Source: Sphagnum compactum (lineage: Eukaryota; Bryophyta; Sphagnopsida; Sphagnales). Taken from it: a DNA stretch of 64,000 nucleotides. The stretch is taken from NCBI GenBank assembly GCA_965153455.1, contig OZ234495.1:22688875-22752874 (forward strand), in the 5' to 3' direction. How positions within the stretch are numbered: position 1 is the stretch's first letter; every line of letters starts with the position of its first letter. The translations under genes were made by a program, and so were the position numbers. The notes beneath the pieces were generated by a model. That model saw only the letters and a program-made list of their open reading frames with translations. It made no database searches and was not told the origin of the DNA. Below, piece after piece: positions 23,745 through 37,529 of this stretch.

Positions 23745-26700
23745 TATGATTTTAATATGTTGAAAATTCAAGTTCAACTAGTTAATTTTTGTTAGTTATT
23801 ATTAGTTGGGTGTAATTAAATTACTTGGTTGATTATTCTATTTATTTAATTTAGTTGATTATTTTTTATTTTGTGTTAAGTTCTTGATCTTGATAGTTTT
23901 GGAGTCTCTTTTCATTATTGCAATTTTTATGTTTTGGTTGAAAGCAAAAATCTTGTTGTGTTCTTGATTTTGTGCTTCATGAATATGAAAAACTTGTTTT
24001 GATGTATTTAGTTTTTTTGCAATAGGTTATTTGTATTTTGCAATTGTGATCTTCTATTAATTAACATAGTGATCAATAGATGATGTCACAATCAATGATC
24101 TTTTTCAACAATTTTTTTTGGACGGATTTTGATGTTTTATGGAAATTTTTATTATTTTTTTATATCATGAAATCAAGGAAAAATATCTTGTTTTGTTGGG
24201 TGACTATATGATGGTGGAAACATGTCAATTTGTGATCTTTGTTTTTTTTATGAAAGTAGTCATAAAGTAAGTCTTAATATAGATAATTTTGAAATGTTTT
24301 TTAATTTAATGATCAACATCAGGGTTTTTTATTTTAGTATAAAAATATTGTGTTTAATGTATTTAATATGTATTTAAGTAGATTTTTTTAAATGCAAGTA
24401 GATACAAATAGGTGTTCAAAAATGGTTGTAAATAAATGAAAGTAAAACTTTAATTAATTTTTGGTAATTTTTAGTTGATAACACACTAAAATATATTAAT
24501 TATTTTAAACTTTTGCATACTAAAGGCCATATATTTTGATATTTTTAAATTAAAAATAAGTTTGAACATGTTTTACTTGGTTAATTTAAAATTTATTTAT
24601 CTATTTATTTTTACAATGATTTTTGTGAAACTTGGTATGCAACTTATTATAAACTTAACGAAATGCATGATGCTTTCATAATGATATTTGAAATGTATAT
24701 TTATATTATTATATTTATATTTATATTCTGACATCTATATCAAAAATTAAAAATTAAAATGTCGAGGGATACTTGTTTTTTTTAGTCTATTTCTGCATGC
24801 TTGCTCACATGAGTTTTATTATATATCAGTTGGCAAAGATAGATTTAAAAACCCCAAAACATATGTCAAAAAGGTATGGACTTTGACAATTGAGGGAATT
24901 TGTGCAACCAACATTGCAAACACAATCACATATGTTACGAAACATCTCTATGGGAAATTGAGCAAAGACTTACAAAACCCTTTTAACAACTTTAATCACA
25001 AGTTCAAGGCATCCTCATACTGGAAAATGATAGCATAACCGAAAGAGGTGGTCAAAGAAGCCCTGAAAAAAATGAAGAAAAGGTAGAAAAATATTTATTT
25101 ACTGGACTGGTTGTAAATTAGAATGCATGTAAGTTACATGGTGATTACTGCATGTACCCCTGTTTTACTGTTTTAACCTACCCCAAAACATTCACCCAGC
25201 CCCCAAAATTGTAGATTTCAACACACCCGCCGTTTAGGGTGAAAAGTACAAACATGGTAAGTTTGAGACGTTCACAAGCCGGGTAGGGTAATAGAAAGGG
25301 TAGAAGACTTTACAGGCCAAATAGGGTATATGTTGACTCTGATATTGTACCAATAGGTACCTATATCCAGGCGGGTTTTTCTATTGTATTCCAAGTCCAA
25401 GAAGTGAGTGATCCAGTCCATGTTTCAATGCCAAGTAGCCAAGTATTTAATCCTTACAGTCCCAATGTTTCTTTTACTAGCAAATTTTAGTTTCGACCTG
25501 AAATATATGAATTTGACCCATAAAGAATATTAAAAATAGCACCCTATATAATGTGACCAGTTGTGACCTTAAGTATTATCTCTATTCGTATTAAGTGTTT
25601 TTATAATTTTTGTGATGTAGCCAAAGTGGTGATCATCCAGAAGAAGATTTAGCCCAATTTGGCTATAATCTAAATATGACAGTTTTAGAATGTTATGCAT
25701 CCTTCTGTAATTTGGCTACTGCTGGAACCTATCATAGAAATATGGCAATCTTTTTTCTGTTTTTTTTGTTTTTTTGCAATTCTGGCTATTGTGGGCCATT
25801 CTTTTCACTAAAAATCCTTTGAATGGGTCAAAATTACAGGTGGGAAACATTCCAAAATGCCAGACAGGACTCATCTATCACCTCATCATAGACCTCACCG
25901 TAGCCAGCATGCTCAAGCCAGTTACCAGACATAACCAGCCTCATTAGAATTGAGATGCCCTCTTTTCATCCAAACAGAGAGTGGTATTGAAATCTTCATC
26001 CAAGCAGCAAAGGCTTAACCAATCATTTAGGCCCAGGGTAGTACCTTGTGCTAACTAGTAGGTCACTAATGAAATGAGGTTCGAAGGTTATGGCTTGTAA
26101 CTTGACCTGAGAGCCAATCAGAGCATCGAGATTGTACGAGGGACGGTTATGATTCCTTACTATTCTCTTCATAAATTCTTGATTTGGATGCTAGAAGAGT
26201 TTTGATTAAACTGGATACGTCTAACACAATAATTGGAAGGACAATAAGGAAAAACACTAAGAAACATACTTGGTTTCCTTTGTATGAGCCAGTTTGGACT
26301 GCAAGTGCTAACTATCTGCATGATGTTGGAAGAGATGTGTAAGATGCAAATTGCAATTTCTCTTAGCAAAGCCACTTGCCTCAAATTCTCAATCAAGCCC
26401 TGACATGTGTAGTGTTGTAGCCTTACATTGCAAGTTTGGATGTGGCAGCTCACAGCACAAGCAATGCAATGGATGCTTTTCAGTGTCAAGTAAGCAAATT
26501 AAAAGATGAATCTGCCATTGAAACTTCTAATCCATTAATATTATATATTGAGAATATATTTGAGATCTCTTTAATCACTTGTCAGTCCTTGAAATCTCTT
26601 CCATTTGCAACTTTTCCACTCAAATCTTCAATTGCTTAGCTATCTGCGATGCAAATTTGCTTCTAGGAATATGTGAGCAGTTTTATCATCAAACATTAAC

Positions 26701-28869
26701 CCTTTGACAAAAGAGAGAGAGAGGGTGAGAGATACTATAACTCTGATAATGGGTGATCTCACAAGATAACAGTGTCACAAAAACACATAGAGCTCATCTT
26801 ATATGGTATTGAGCAATTCCCAGTGCTCGCAAGCAGAAGCAGATGAGGTGAAAGAAGTTGACTCAGTGGATACTATGGGAAAAATTTTGAAAGATAATTT
26901 TCTGTTTGTGATTTATGTCAGGTAACACCTGAGGAGTTGGGCATTCCTGAAATATGCGCTACCTGAGCTTATTTTGGGAACAGCCAGCTCTGAGGGCGTT
27001 ACCCTACACATCTGCCCTCAGTTTCTGCCCTGAGCTTTCATCATGCTTTATAGACCAACTCTTGAATCAGCAAACAGATATGGGATTCCCACTAGTGCAT
27101 CCATTGGAAACCTATCGTAACTCAATTGTGGATTGGACCACAACTGTAGCTATCGTGTAAACCCTACTACTCTCATCTCACATTACCTAGGTCACTAGGT
27201 AACTACCTATGTAAGTGGGCATCATAGGTAAGTGGGTTGGGAATGCAAGGCATTTGGTAGCTACTAGGTAGATGGATGCATGTTGATAGTTAGGACATAC
27301 TTAACCACCATGGTTAGTTATGGGACATTAGTACACACCATCCATCTCACATGGTGTGCTGGTGGGTGCTGGATTCCTCTTCTGGCCATAGATACAAGAT
27401 TTTCAATTCAATATGCAGACTGGTAAGGTGGGTGGACAGAGGGTGCTAGCTCAATGAAGAAAACGAATTCTTTTGAATTCAGAAATGTTTACTTAGTTCC
27501 TACACAGGTTGTCCGTCAGGACTGTTGACTTTAAAAATTGTGTAACAATGTAAAACTGTCGGTGTCATGTATCTTGTATACTCCAACTACCAAATGGTTT
27601 TTAGGTGGTTGTGGTTGGCATAGATCCTGTGTGTCACCCTAACGACTAAAAGACTTTTGAAGAAGCATTTTACCTTCCAAAGAAAATCAGTTTTTATTCA
27701 ATGCATCTTTGACAGGTAGTTGTGTATTGGACATGTAATGATGCATTACTAGATCAATGCTCAACATTATTCATAAACCTAACTCTCAAAGTAACACATA
27801 AAATTCATGGCCAAATATCTCTTTGTTATTTGGGGGATGTTCCCAAGAATAATCTAATGCTCCAGGCTGGTATGGAAATGTTTCAAGTAATTTTCCTGTG
27901 GTGTGCCAAGTGTTTGCTAGGAGGGAATGGTGATTGTTCGTTGAAGTCAATCTGAAGGTGGATCACACCTGATGGTAAGTCATCCATAATTCAATGTTAA
28001 GGATTCTCCAAATTTTGTAAGATTTGCACATCAAATGTTAGTTAATATGAAATATGATGCGGTTACTTATGTGGTAGTTAGTGTTAAAAGATGTTAAGAA
28101 AATATTAGGAACATGGTAAGTTAACACCAAATTTACAAAAACCTTATATTTCTAATTAAAATGGTAATGTTAGTTAGTAGCTCATAAAAGGACTCTTTAA
28201 CTCAATGTTAATATTATGAACCAATTTTCCCTAAGCCTTAACATTATACACCCACCAATCGATCTATCTTCCTTCTCACTTATCCACCCATTCCCCTAAT
28301 TACCACCTTCCCAAAATAGTAAAAATAAATAAAAATCAAAGAGATGTGACAGCATCATAGGTGCAAATGATGATGAGAAAATGTCAAGGTTTAACATTAA
28401 CTTAGTTTTTGGTAAGCACTTTATCAGCATAGGTGTGAAATAGGAGTCTAAAAATTAATTTAATATTGTAATTTATGGTAAGTAGGTTTAAGTCTTAAAT
28501 GGCTAGCTTGGTGTTAGGGGACTAAATACCAAAGTCCATAGCATCAATTGTGATTGGAACATAAGCTAGAGAGTTGTAGTTCCTAGGTTAAGGTGTAATG
28601 CTTTGACAACAGGGCTTTCCCCTAAACAAACAAGCAACTAATCGTGTAATGTCTTTGCATTAAAATGTATGGATATTATTTAACTTATGTGATGGTATTG
28701 TGGAACATAATCTAGCAATTTGAATGCAAAATATATTGGCTTGTGATCAGTCAATATGTTTCAACAACTTTTGAAATACTTTATTAGATGGGTGCATTTG
28801 TCCATATGTGACCAATATGGGTACCATAAATGGTTGTGATTTTTTAAAACTAAAGTTCCATTGAGTATT
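23745..28869. other. AT-rich spacer
   Basis: No gene recognised. About 24860-25090 (+) is almost continuously open, with lysine-rich ends, and may be a piece of decayed element coding sequence; no family identified. About 25608-25670 is repeated, inverted, at 52256-52325. A short palindrome (CACACCAT/ATGGTGTG) lies near 27335-27360. Confidence 0.4.
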
Positions 28870-29382
28870 GGTTCATAAAAAAAATTTAAGTTCATTTGGT
28901 TGTGTTGAGTTTTGGTCAAACATGTAAATGTTGAAATCACCCATTATTACGATTGGACAATATGTTGGCATTACATCCAATAGTTTTTGAAGTTGATTTA
29001 TGAATGTTGTCGAAAATAATAATGTTGAAGGTTTATATATGGCTATTACATGTATAACTTTTATTGTATTTGTATTGAATGTTGTTGTAATAAATTCAAT
29101 TCCCAAAATGGTAATGTTTCATGTGATGATAATGTTCTGATTTGTTAGATATTATCATTGTGCCATTTCGTGCATATACAATTATGCTTGAATGTTTTCT
29201 AGATCAATGAAAGAAATAATATTTGATGTTTGTGGATTGAAATGTGTTTCTTTGAGACATAATATGTGAGATGCTTTCATATTGTAATCAAGGCAGACAT
29301 CATTTTTATGTAATGATAAGTATTTAATGTTGAAAGAAAAAATAAAAACATGTGAATGACGAAGTATATGTGGTGTAGGCAT
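28870..29382 (-). pseudogene. Endonuclease (EEP-fold) relic, downstream of the helicase relic
   Basis: Two open blocks (29382-29182 and 29106-28873) separated by stops carry the marks of an endonuclease/exonuclease/phosphatase domain. They contain FNIKYLSLHKND, then ILCLKETHF (the catalytic Glu in the ETH context), IAIYKPS (a decayed xxYxPP motif), and PIVIMGDFNI with the conserved GDFN. Such domains occur in LINE retrotransposons and at the C-terminus of Helentron-type Helitrons. It follows the helicase relic on the same strand and in the order helicase then endonuclease, which favours the second. Stops and frameshifts make it inactive. Confidence 0.7.
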
Positions 29383-29394
29383 TAGGACATCCCA

Positions 29395-30640
29395 TCATGC
29401 AGTTGTTTGCAATCGATGCATTTCTATGGCAACACTTGGGTCAATTTGGAAATCTTCCATTTGTAAAGGTTGGAGGTAAGAAAAAATTTTGTTCTTAATA
29501 TGGGAAAGTGTTGTTTGGAAAATCCCATCTACACCATTTACCAAACCATCATGTGTTGAATAATTACCAACACAAAGTTTGATCAACATTTTTTCTTTAC
29601 TCAAATTTCTGAATGTAATCTAGCTATGAAATTTGAATCATTTTACAATTGAAATGATTTAGGACATGTATTGTTATGTTTATCTTCTACACGAAATATG
29701 TACACATCTCCATCACTTCGTAAAAAGGTTGATTCATTATGTTTAAACCTTGACTCATTCATATAAAATAAATATGGAAATTTTGGATCTTTAGGTGGTG
29801 TACAAAAACATTGACTATTTATTCTATCAATGTCAAATTGTGATTGTGTGGCAGTTCAAAATCAGTTTAATATGTTGATGAATTGTTCATCACTTTGGCG
29901 CACGACTTGTTTCAATTCATGACATTCGATATTTTCCATCCAAAAAATTTGGTGTTAAACTATCAACATTATTCATATTGATTTTGAAAACTCCTACATC
30001 ACGAACAAGTTGAACTTGATAAAAATCAGTTGTAATAATGACATCAAGATTTCCAAAGAATTTGTGTGCACACATTTAATTGATCTCAATTGAAGATCGG
30101 TGAATTTCAATATTCTCTTATTTATCAAAAAGATTTCATTCAACACCATCAACTATAACTAATCATATTTATTAATCAAACTATTTAATTATTTTGAACT
30201 TTAAAATGGCAATTTGTTACAATTAAGAGGAATACAAAGATTTGAATGAATTGTGGTTCCATCAATGTTAAATGTTATTTTTCCAATGTATGCCATGAAT
30301 AATGTTTTCTTTTAGACAGATATAATTAAGAATGTTTGTTGTAAAAACGTAATAGGCCTTGAATCAAAATCATTAAAATGAAAGTTTTACCTATAATAAC
30401 ACCTCCAATAATGAACAATTGAAGTGGTTTATTTAGATTTATTTTTTTCCTAAACATAACATCATAAAATATAAGACATTCAATATTCATTTCCTGAAAC
30501 AATCAATGAAATTCATAGGTAAGCAAAAATTGATTTTGTGCATCAATATTATTTGAGTTGGGAAATGGTGGACATACCTTAGGCCTCTTTAAAATTTGCA
30601 TTTCCCATAATTCAATTATTTAGCTTATTTATGGCAAATC
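29395..30640 (-). pseudogene. PIF1-like (Helitron) helicase relic
   Basis: Read on the minus strand across several frames. At 30384-30410 a decayed Walker A (IIGGVIIGKT, for GGxGxGKT) follows NKPLQLF and precedes LMILIQGLLRFYNKH. At about 29999-30057 NLDVIITTDFYQVQLVRD is a decayed Walker B and motif III region (normally DFxQLPPV). Then come LKQVVRQSDEQF-like and INSQCFCTPP-like text, and near 29604 KLCVGNYSTHDGLVNG, which corresponds to the LxxNxxxxxGLxNG block of PIF1 helicases. Several stops and frameshifts are present. No Rep (HUH nuclease) domain was recognised upstream, and no element ends were found. Confidence 0.75.
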
Positions 30641-31449
30641 AAAAAAATTATTTATGGCATGTTACTATTTTACATTGTTTCATAGACTAGTCACTACTTA
30701 ATCCTACAACAACCTATGATAATTGCAACAATTTATCTTATTGTTTTGCTTGCATTATCCCTTCAAGGACTTCAAGGGATAGATCCATCAATGACTATTG
30801 ATACTCATCTTTTTCCCACCCCAAAATAGACAAATTAGATTCCACTGTAACTGTGTTTGCAAAAATGGAAGCAAGCCTGTAGCAAAACTCAACTAGAATG
30901 TTGATTGACCTAGACACTAATCAACGATGCTAGCAAGTGAGTGGATGAACATGAATGGGCCAGACCCCAAAACCTCCTCCCTCTCGAGGTGCAGAACACA
31001 ATAAAAGAAGGAAGATCCAGACGTGTAATTTGCCATTACAGCAGTCGTTAGTCTAGCAAGATCACTAGACCATTAACCTTCCTCAACAAAAATTCATTCC
31101 TATCAAATCCGTGACTAGATGGACCCCCTCACAAGTATTGTCTATATAATGTAGATTGTTTGAAAGCCTGAACATAATCGTTAGACATAACTATGTATAG
31201 ACAAGTGTCGCGATTCCCCATTTGCTGCAACCAAATGTTATACATAGTTTTGGCTAAATTACAAGTGGGTATGTCCACCCACTCTTCATTGTTAAACTTC
31301 TACAGATCAAATGAAGAGAATCATCATAAAAATCTAAAATGTTAGGATAGAAAAGGAGTTAGACTATAAATGAAAGTTCAGTGAAAATGGACATCCTATA
31401 GTTTTAACACATAGAAGAAAATGGAAGTCATAGGAAGTTCATAGAAGAA

Positions 31450-32940
31450 GTACTCACATGGACCATGAAACCTCCCCATTGTCTCACACAAAAATGCCAA
31501 AAGTTAAGCCAATTGTTAAGCTCATGGACACCTGCTTCAGAAGTAGCCCTAGATGAAAGCCACCAACAATGAATGAAAGCATTATGACTATCAGCATCCC
31601 TAAGGGATTTGGCATTCTTGTACTAGTGGCAAAGAGTTTTGTGCTCATCTTGCAAGTCAAATCCGATCAATTGTTTGGTGTGTTTATCGAGTGAATGACT
31701 CCAATGGAATAAATAGGTGTGTTCCTTATCAACCATCCTCACAAAGGCATCCCTGGAACCATAAATAATTCTGACAAAGTTCCAATTGGCTTGTGCGTTG
31801 TCAGCCATGAATCCTTTGAAATTGGGTTTTGGAAACCCATGCTTCAACATCATTTCATTAAGCTTTGTTCACATAAGTCGTTGAACTTCAATGTTCTCAG
31901 ACTGTATATCACAAACAACTATGGTCAACACTTCATAATAGAGAGGATCATACACATGACAAGCCATAGTTGTCCAGCCATCAACACACCTCACATGATT
32001 AAACATGATCCAAGCATTCAACGAATCCCCTATGGGTTACATTCATGTGATGAGGATGATTCCACTCCTGTCAGTGTTTATCAACATCTTGAAAATGAAC
32101 ACATTTTGTCCATGAACTTGTCTTGGGAAGCAACACTCTTGGATGTAATCATACTAACTTTTGGACTTCAATTGAAGTATGTTATCAATATAACCACTTG
32201 TTGAATGATGCTTGAAAGAAGTAACAAAGTTATGAACGTTGGGAGAGCTAAGTTCACAAAACTTGTCCTAAATGCGCTCCAACTACTCACTCTTGAGGAG
32301 CTACACTGTGCCATCGTTAGAATCATCAAACAAGTAACTCACCAAGAAGGTCTTGCTAGTATTAAGGGAAATCAAAGAGATCTTTTAGGTGTGCGATCAA
32401 CCTCTTTTGCAATCAACCTTTTAATCTCCTCGACTGACTCCTAACATTTCCATCCGTAACAGGATGGTTGTGAACACCAAGATTAATCGCCACTCTTGAC
32501 ATAGATTAAAGTCTATGCACAACATAAAAACTTTGCCCACTATAGTTGACAACATAGAAGGGAGGAGAATGACAAAATTTGCATCCAAATGAGGTTGAGG
32601 ACGGAATCATTGTCATTTGACCTAAAATTGGAATATGAGCACACTCATCGCACCGAAATGTGTCATTGCAAGTGGCAGAGTGCACAAAGTTTTCACAATC
32701 CTCTTGCACACACCGTAAGTGACCAAGCAATGAGCCTTCCTAAAGTTAAGCCCAAATGTATTTTTTATATTGGTTATGACCAACTTACACCAAGCATGGC
32801 CACCATACTTTCTCTCCATGCCTTGCATTTGGGAAGGCTTGTCAACATTCGAATGGATGGGCGATAATTCAAACAAGACATCCCCATCGAAAGCAATTAA
32901 CAAGAATTGGACTTTTCGCAAAAGGATATTATCATAATCC
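31450..32940 (-). pseudogene. Decayed transposase-like gene with N-terminal zinc-binding region
   Basis: On the minus strand the pieces, in order, are: AWCKLVITNIKNTFGLNF (about 32790), CVQEDCENFVHSA and FRCDEC (about 32700-32650), CKFCHSPP (about 32560), and then FKGFMADNAQANWNFVRIIY and LFHWSHSLDKHTKQLI (31853-31640). Text near 31510 reads ELNNWLNFWHFCVRQWGGF. The paired cysteines suggest a zinc ribbon, and the ADNAQANW block with a following FHW resembles transposase-like proteins that are repeated in plant genomes. Frameshifts and stops break it into at least four frames. I am confident that it is a relic of a repeated gene, less so of its superfamily. Confidence 0.55.
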
Positions 32941-35900
32941 AAAGTCTGTAATTTGTTAGAGGTTTATCTTGGCAACACCATCGCACGTAAGCAAAAAAAA
33001 AAAGACTAAAATATTCCCCACATGGGTGGATGGCTTTGACGACAAAAAGGTTCAAGACTGAAAAATGCCTTTCGACGATTTTGTCGATGAAGGAAGTGGT
33101 GTCAAGTCCTCACATGTGGAGGAATCAGATAATTCAATGAAAGTAAAAGGATGCAAGGGCATCATAACATTGAAGGAGAGTGTCGTCAACTTTGAATTAT
33201 TGCTTCATAGTCTTGACCATAAAACCTGTGGTTCTTGCCGTAAGGATGGTTTCTTGAGAATTATGAACAAAACTATCACTAACAATGTAATAACGGCCAC
33301 AACCAACCACCCATTATCTCCCCTACAAGGAGGTCATAGGAATTTGGTACAAAGAACTTGAGATAAAGTTATTAAAATCATATGAAGCATCTTTAAATAT
33401 ATGTAAAGATCTTGACTGAAAAGCAAACATAATGCACAAACAATGTTCAGAGAAAACATTTATCTTTAAATCATCTACCATGATGGTGATATTAGAGCGT
33501 CCAGTAGCATGAAATGTTGCCATGTCACAAAGGGCATAAGAATAGCAGTGAAGGAAGTCAAATGGATTTGAATCAACAAAAACAAGATCAAACACTAGGG
33601 TAAAATTTGAAAGGTTTGGTGGAAGAGGACGGGGAATCAAGGAAATATAATCAAGGCAAGGAGCGGGTCAAATATGAAATTGGACGAAGAACAACAGCAA
33701 TGAAAACCACAAAAATCAAGTAGTGTAGTAAAAAACATCAGACTGAAATTGTAAAACTTATGTGCTTATAGCCAAAAAAAATCTTTGTTGATGGAATATG
33801 GTGCAAAGGATATAATTTGGGAGGAAATGATCTTTTTGAAAGTTGTTTAAATGGAGACAGAACCTAAAAATTTGTATAGCTTCTTATGGATTATGTGAAT
33901 TGCATAAATGTGGTGTAGGGCTGGGAAATAAACGAAAAATATACAAAAAATAAAAAGTTGTTAGAAAACAAAAGTATGTGTCATTCAAGAAAGATTAGCT
34001 TTTGGAAGGACAAATGAGCAAGGAAAAAGAATGTTCCAACACCAAAAAACTCTAACAAATCATTGGTGGCAAGACATTAAGAGCACACATGAATATCATA
34101 TTGGAACTGGCATTCAAGTTAACCTAAGGAGGGTTGTTGTCTGTGTAATGTGTAGAAGTCGCAAAAAAAATGGGTGGAAGGGGCATAACATGATAGGGTA
34201 ACAATCTCATGCAAATATATGGAGGACTGTATTTACATCCAAGGTCAGAAAAAGCAAACTAGAACATTGGATTAAGTGTTAGATCAATGATAAGATATGG
34301 AGTCCATACTCTTCATTAGTCAAATCGTGTGAAATATTTTTGTCACAAGATATTAATAGGAAAAATGAAAGCTAGAAGGAATAATTATTAAGCATAGTTG
34401 AACACGTTGTAAAAATGATTTAATTATGTTTGTAATATAAGATTCCGTCAAGCGTCAGAAATTACAGGAAGTATTTTCCAAAAAACAAACTACAATATAT
34501 TGAGGTAGCAAATTTCCCAACAACTTTCATATCTCAACATAAATCAATAGCACAAGAATTCGTCATTATTCATGTGAATGTTAGATCGGGATTTCAATAA
34601 CAACAAGATATTTTTATCAGAACTGGATGTTGTAAATCGGCATAAATAATTCTATCCAAACAGAGATGCACTTTCATGGAAACACAATTAATATAAGAAT
34701 CATATATTGTAAACAAATCACAACCCAATGGGATTGCAACAAATCAATGTGGCAGTCTTCTAGCATATATAAATTTTTGCATCTGACTTTAAAATATTTG
34801 AAATATTCTTAATTTGGATGTGGTGTAAATGTAAATACCACATATGTGATTATAGTAGGAATGTGAATGTTCCATACAGATCTACCCTCCAAATGTCCTA
34901 GAAGCTTTCATTAGACTAATTATTTAAACCTTGGGATCACTAGACATTAACTTAATTCGATTAACATAATTCATTGAGATCACCAAGCACGGATACATAT
35001 AGGGATATTATTTGATTGGGTTTAGGGTTTAGGGTCTTGGATTTGGCAGCCAATATTGATCCAATTTAATTTTTATTAAAGATTTTAAATTTCAGGCATG
35101 CATCTAAATGAAACAGATAAATGTTGTGAATGTGAAGACTGAACCACGTTTGATTAATTAATGTAAATAAAAAATACAAATGCTGGCACAATAACATATT
35201 CACAGTATCATGTGGGGATTACCAAATTATGCACGTATTGGAAATTCATGAAATCAAGGTGAGAAAAAAAAACATTGATTTAAATATTAGAATGGCTTAA
35301 AATGTGTATGAAGTGCAAATTTTGACCATTGAAATTGTGGAAATAACATGATTTGTTTTTGGCTATGAAGTAAAATCCAATAAAATGTAATGGAAATCCT
35401 AAATGTATTATATTTGACATTGGTGATAGAAAACCTAGATAATTAAATTCTTCAACAATAGTCTATTGAATGCATTTGTCCAACATTTAGCCAAAAAGAA
35501 TATGCCTCAACCCATAACATAGTAGAATTTAAAAATTTACTCAAGATTATGTGTCAAGTGTGCTAAATTTTTCACAGTTCGACTGCAATTTCAGGATTTT
35601 CCAAACTATAATCAATTGGGGGAATTTGGAGGAAATGTGTAGAAGGATGAGAAAAAGCTGCAATTGGTGCATTAAGTTTTCACCAATTCTTTATGAGATA
35701 ATGGCCAAATCATCACCAAGGTATTGTACGTTCAATTGGAATCACAAAACAATTTTATAGTTAGGAATATGTATATTCCCATAATAGTAGGTAAAAAAAA
35801 AATTCTTACTATGTTCATTTACAACAATAAAAATACTTTTCGAGCATGTAGATTTTAGGTAAAAATAAGTTTCGATGAGATAATATAAATTCAAATTGCA

Positions 35901-36409
35901 AGTTAGGTTCTTGATACATAACGCAAGTTCTCTTTCTTCAAATGCAAAAACAAAAAAAAACAACACTGACGCCAAAAGTGAATAGGTGACGACAATCTTT
36001 TTAGTGGACAAACTTGAAACAACGTAAGAGAGGAAAGGTGATGGTGCAAGCAAGGAAGAGGAATCTAATGTTGTAGCATCAAGAAAAGATAGAGGAAGCA
36101 ATAAGGAAAATGTTACCTTCTCATTGAAACTTCATTTCTTGTAAAAAATAATTTTTAGGGTTTCAAAGTGTATAATAGTTCATTCTCTTATTCATTTTTA
36201 GGTTGAGGTCTCCCCATCCCACATTGTAGCAAGCCAAGAGGTAAGCTCCTCTACCTTCCTTCATTTTCATGTTTTGTTTTTTTGTTTTGATGTTGAATGT
36301 GATGCATTTGAGGAGCTCCAATGAGCTTGGGCCAAAGCTCAAAAGAGTGATGGCACCCATAAGCTCGAAGGAGCTCCTCTCTCTTTAATTTTTGCCATTG
36401 TGAAAGCTT
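32941..36409. other. Spacer without a supported gene
   Basis: ORFs here (for example 33323-33640 - and 35742-36101 -) match no family I know. The DNA is AT-rich and probably decayed transposon sequence continuing from the left. Confidence 0.4.
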
Positions 36410-36850
36410 GGGAACAAGCATCGGCAATGGCCGAACTCCACCCCTAGTTGGGATGTTTGGGAGGTCTCGACGATGGTTGAGGTCATTCCTAGCGCAACTC
36501 GCGGAATGTCTTAGTGATGTCGAGGACGCCCCTAGGCAAGCATGCTGAGGAAGTCTTAGCAATGGCCAAGATCTTTCGTAGCCTGAGCTGTAGGGGAGGT
36601 CTCGATGATGACTGAAGTCCTTCCTTGACAAGCTCACAGGCGGTTTCGGTTAATGCCAATGACGCTCTTGGCAAAGCTTGTCAGGGAGGTCTTAGCGATG
36701 GTCGAGATCACCTCCGGCCTTGAGCTGCAGGGGAGCTTTCAACAATGGCCGAAATGCCTCCCTGATGGGGCTTGTAGGATAGTCTTGGCCATTGTTGAGG
36801 TCGCTTTCAAGTAAGAAGATCTGGGGAGGTTTTGATGATGGCGAGATTCC
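36410..36850. repeat. 45-bp minisatellite, about ten degenerate copies
   Basis: Units start near 36416, 36460, 36503, 36547, 36594, 36638, 36684, 36729, 36775 and 36821, a period of 43-47 bp. Each reads roughly ggggaggtct, tagcgatggc, cgaggtc, then a tcctggc(c)tgagct end. The tract is distinctly richer in GC than its flanks. A 45-bp period is 15 codons and parts are open on the minus strand (DLNHRRDLP-like words), but stops and frame changes argue against a working gene. Confidence 0.85.
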
Positions 36851-37529
36851 TCTGTGCCTGACATCACAACACTAATTTAATTGTTTCCATCATATCCTTT
36901 TTGAACAAAATTGTTCTTCTTATGTAATTTTCTGGGATGTCTTGCAACCTCATTCTAGGGGGGAGGAATCTTTAGTGGAAGAGGTGAGTGAAGCAAAATG
37001 TCTATGTGATGAGCTTAAGATTGCAAAGAATTTTTTTTCTGTGTTCGTGAATCAAATTTTTCTACTCTTGATATGATTCCTCCTTTTGGTAATAGAAAGA
37101 GAAACCATATTATTTTTCTTTACATTAGAAGATGAAAACATGATAGCGCAAATGTTCTTGAATAAACAAGAAGTGCACAACATTGAAGAGAGAGTCATGG
37201 AAATGGCTTCCAGGGATGTTCAAGACCACATATGATGTTTTTACAAGTTTAGTTTCTTTCTACTTGTGTAGCATATGGACTAGGCATTCACTTATTTTTT
37301 GCATCCTACAAGAAGGATTCCAAGGGTTGGATTTTGATTCAACAACCAAGATTTTGCACTTTAGAGAGGTAAATTTCTAGGCAATCCAATAAGGTTGAGA
37401 AGAAAATAGAAATGAACAAGCATTCCAGTGCCATCATTTAAGTTTTGACCTCCAATGGAATTATTTATAATTCTGATTCATTATCAATCATAGAATATTG
37501 AACTCAATAGTGGGAGAGTTCAATTACAG

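Noticed and set aside
31719-32444. Plus-strand ORFs of 161 and 79 residues
   Set aside because: Shadows of the transposase-like relic, whose recognisable blocks are on the minus strand.
36410-36850. Possible CRISPR-like array
   Set aside because: Repeats are contiguous and degenerate without unique spacers, and the context is a plant genome: a minisatellite. No array in the window has unique spacers between identical repeats.
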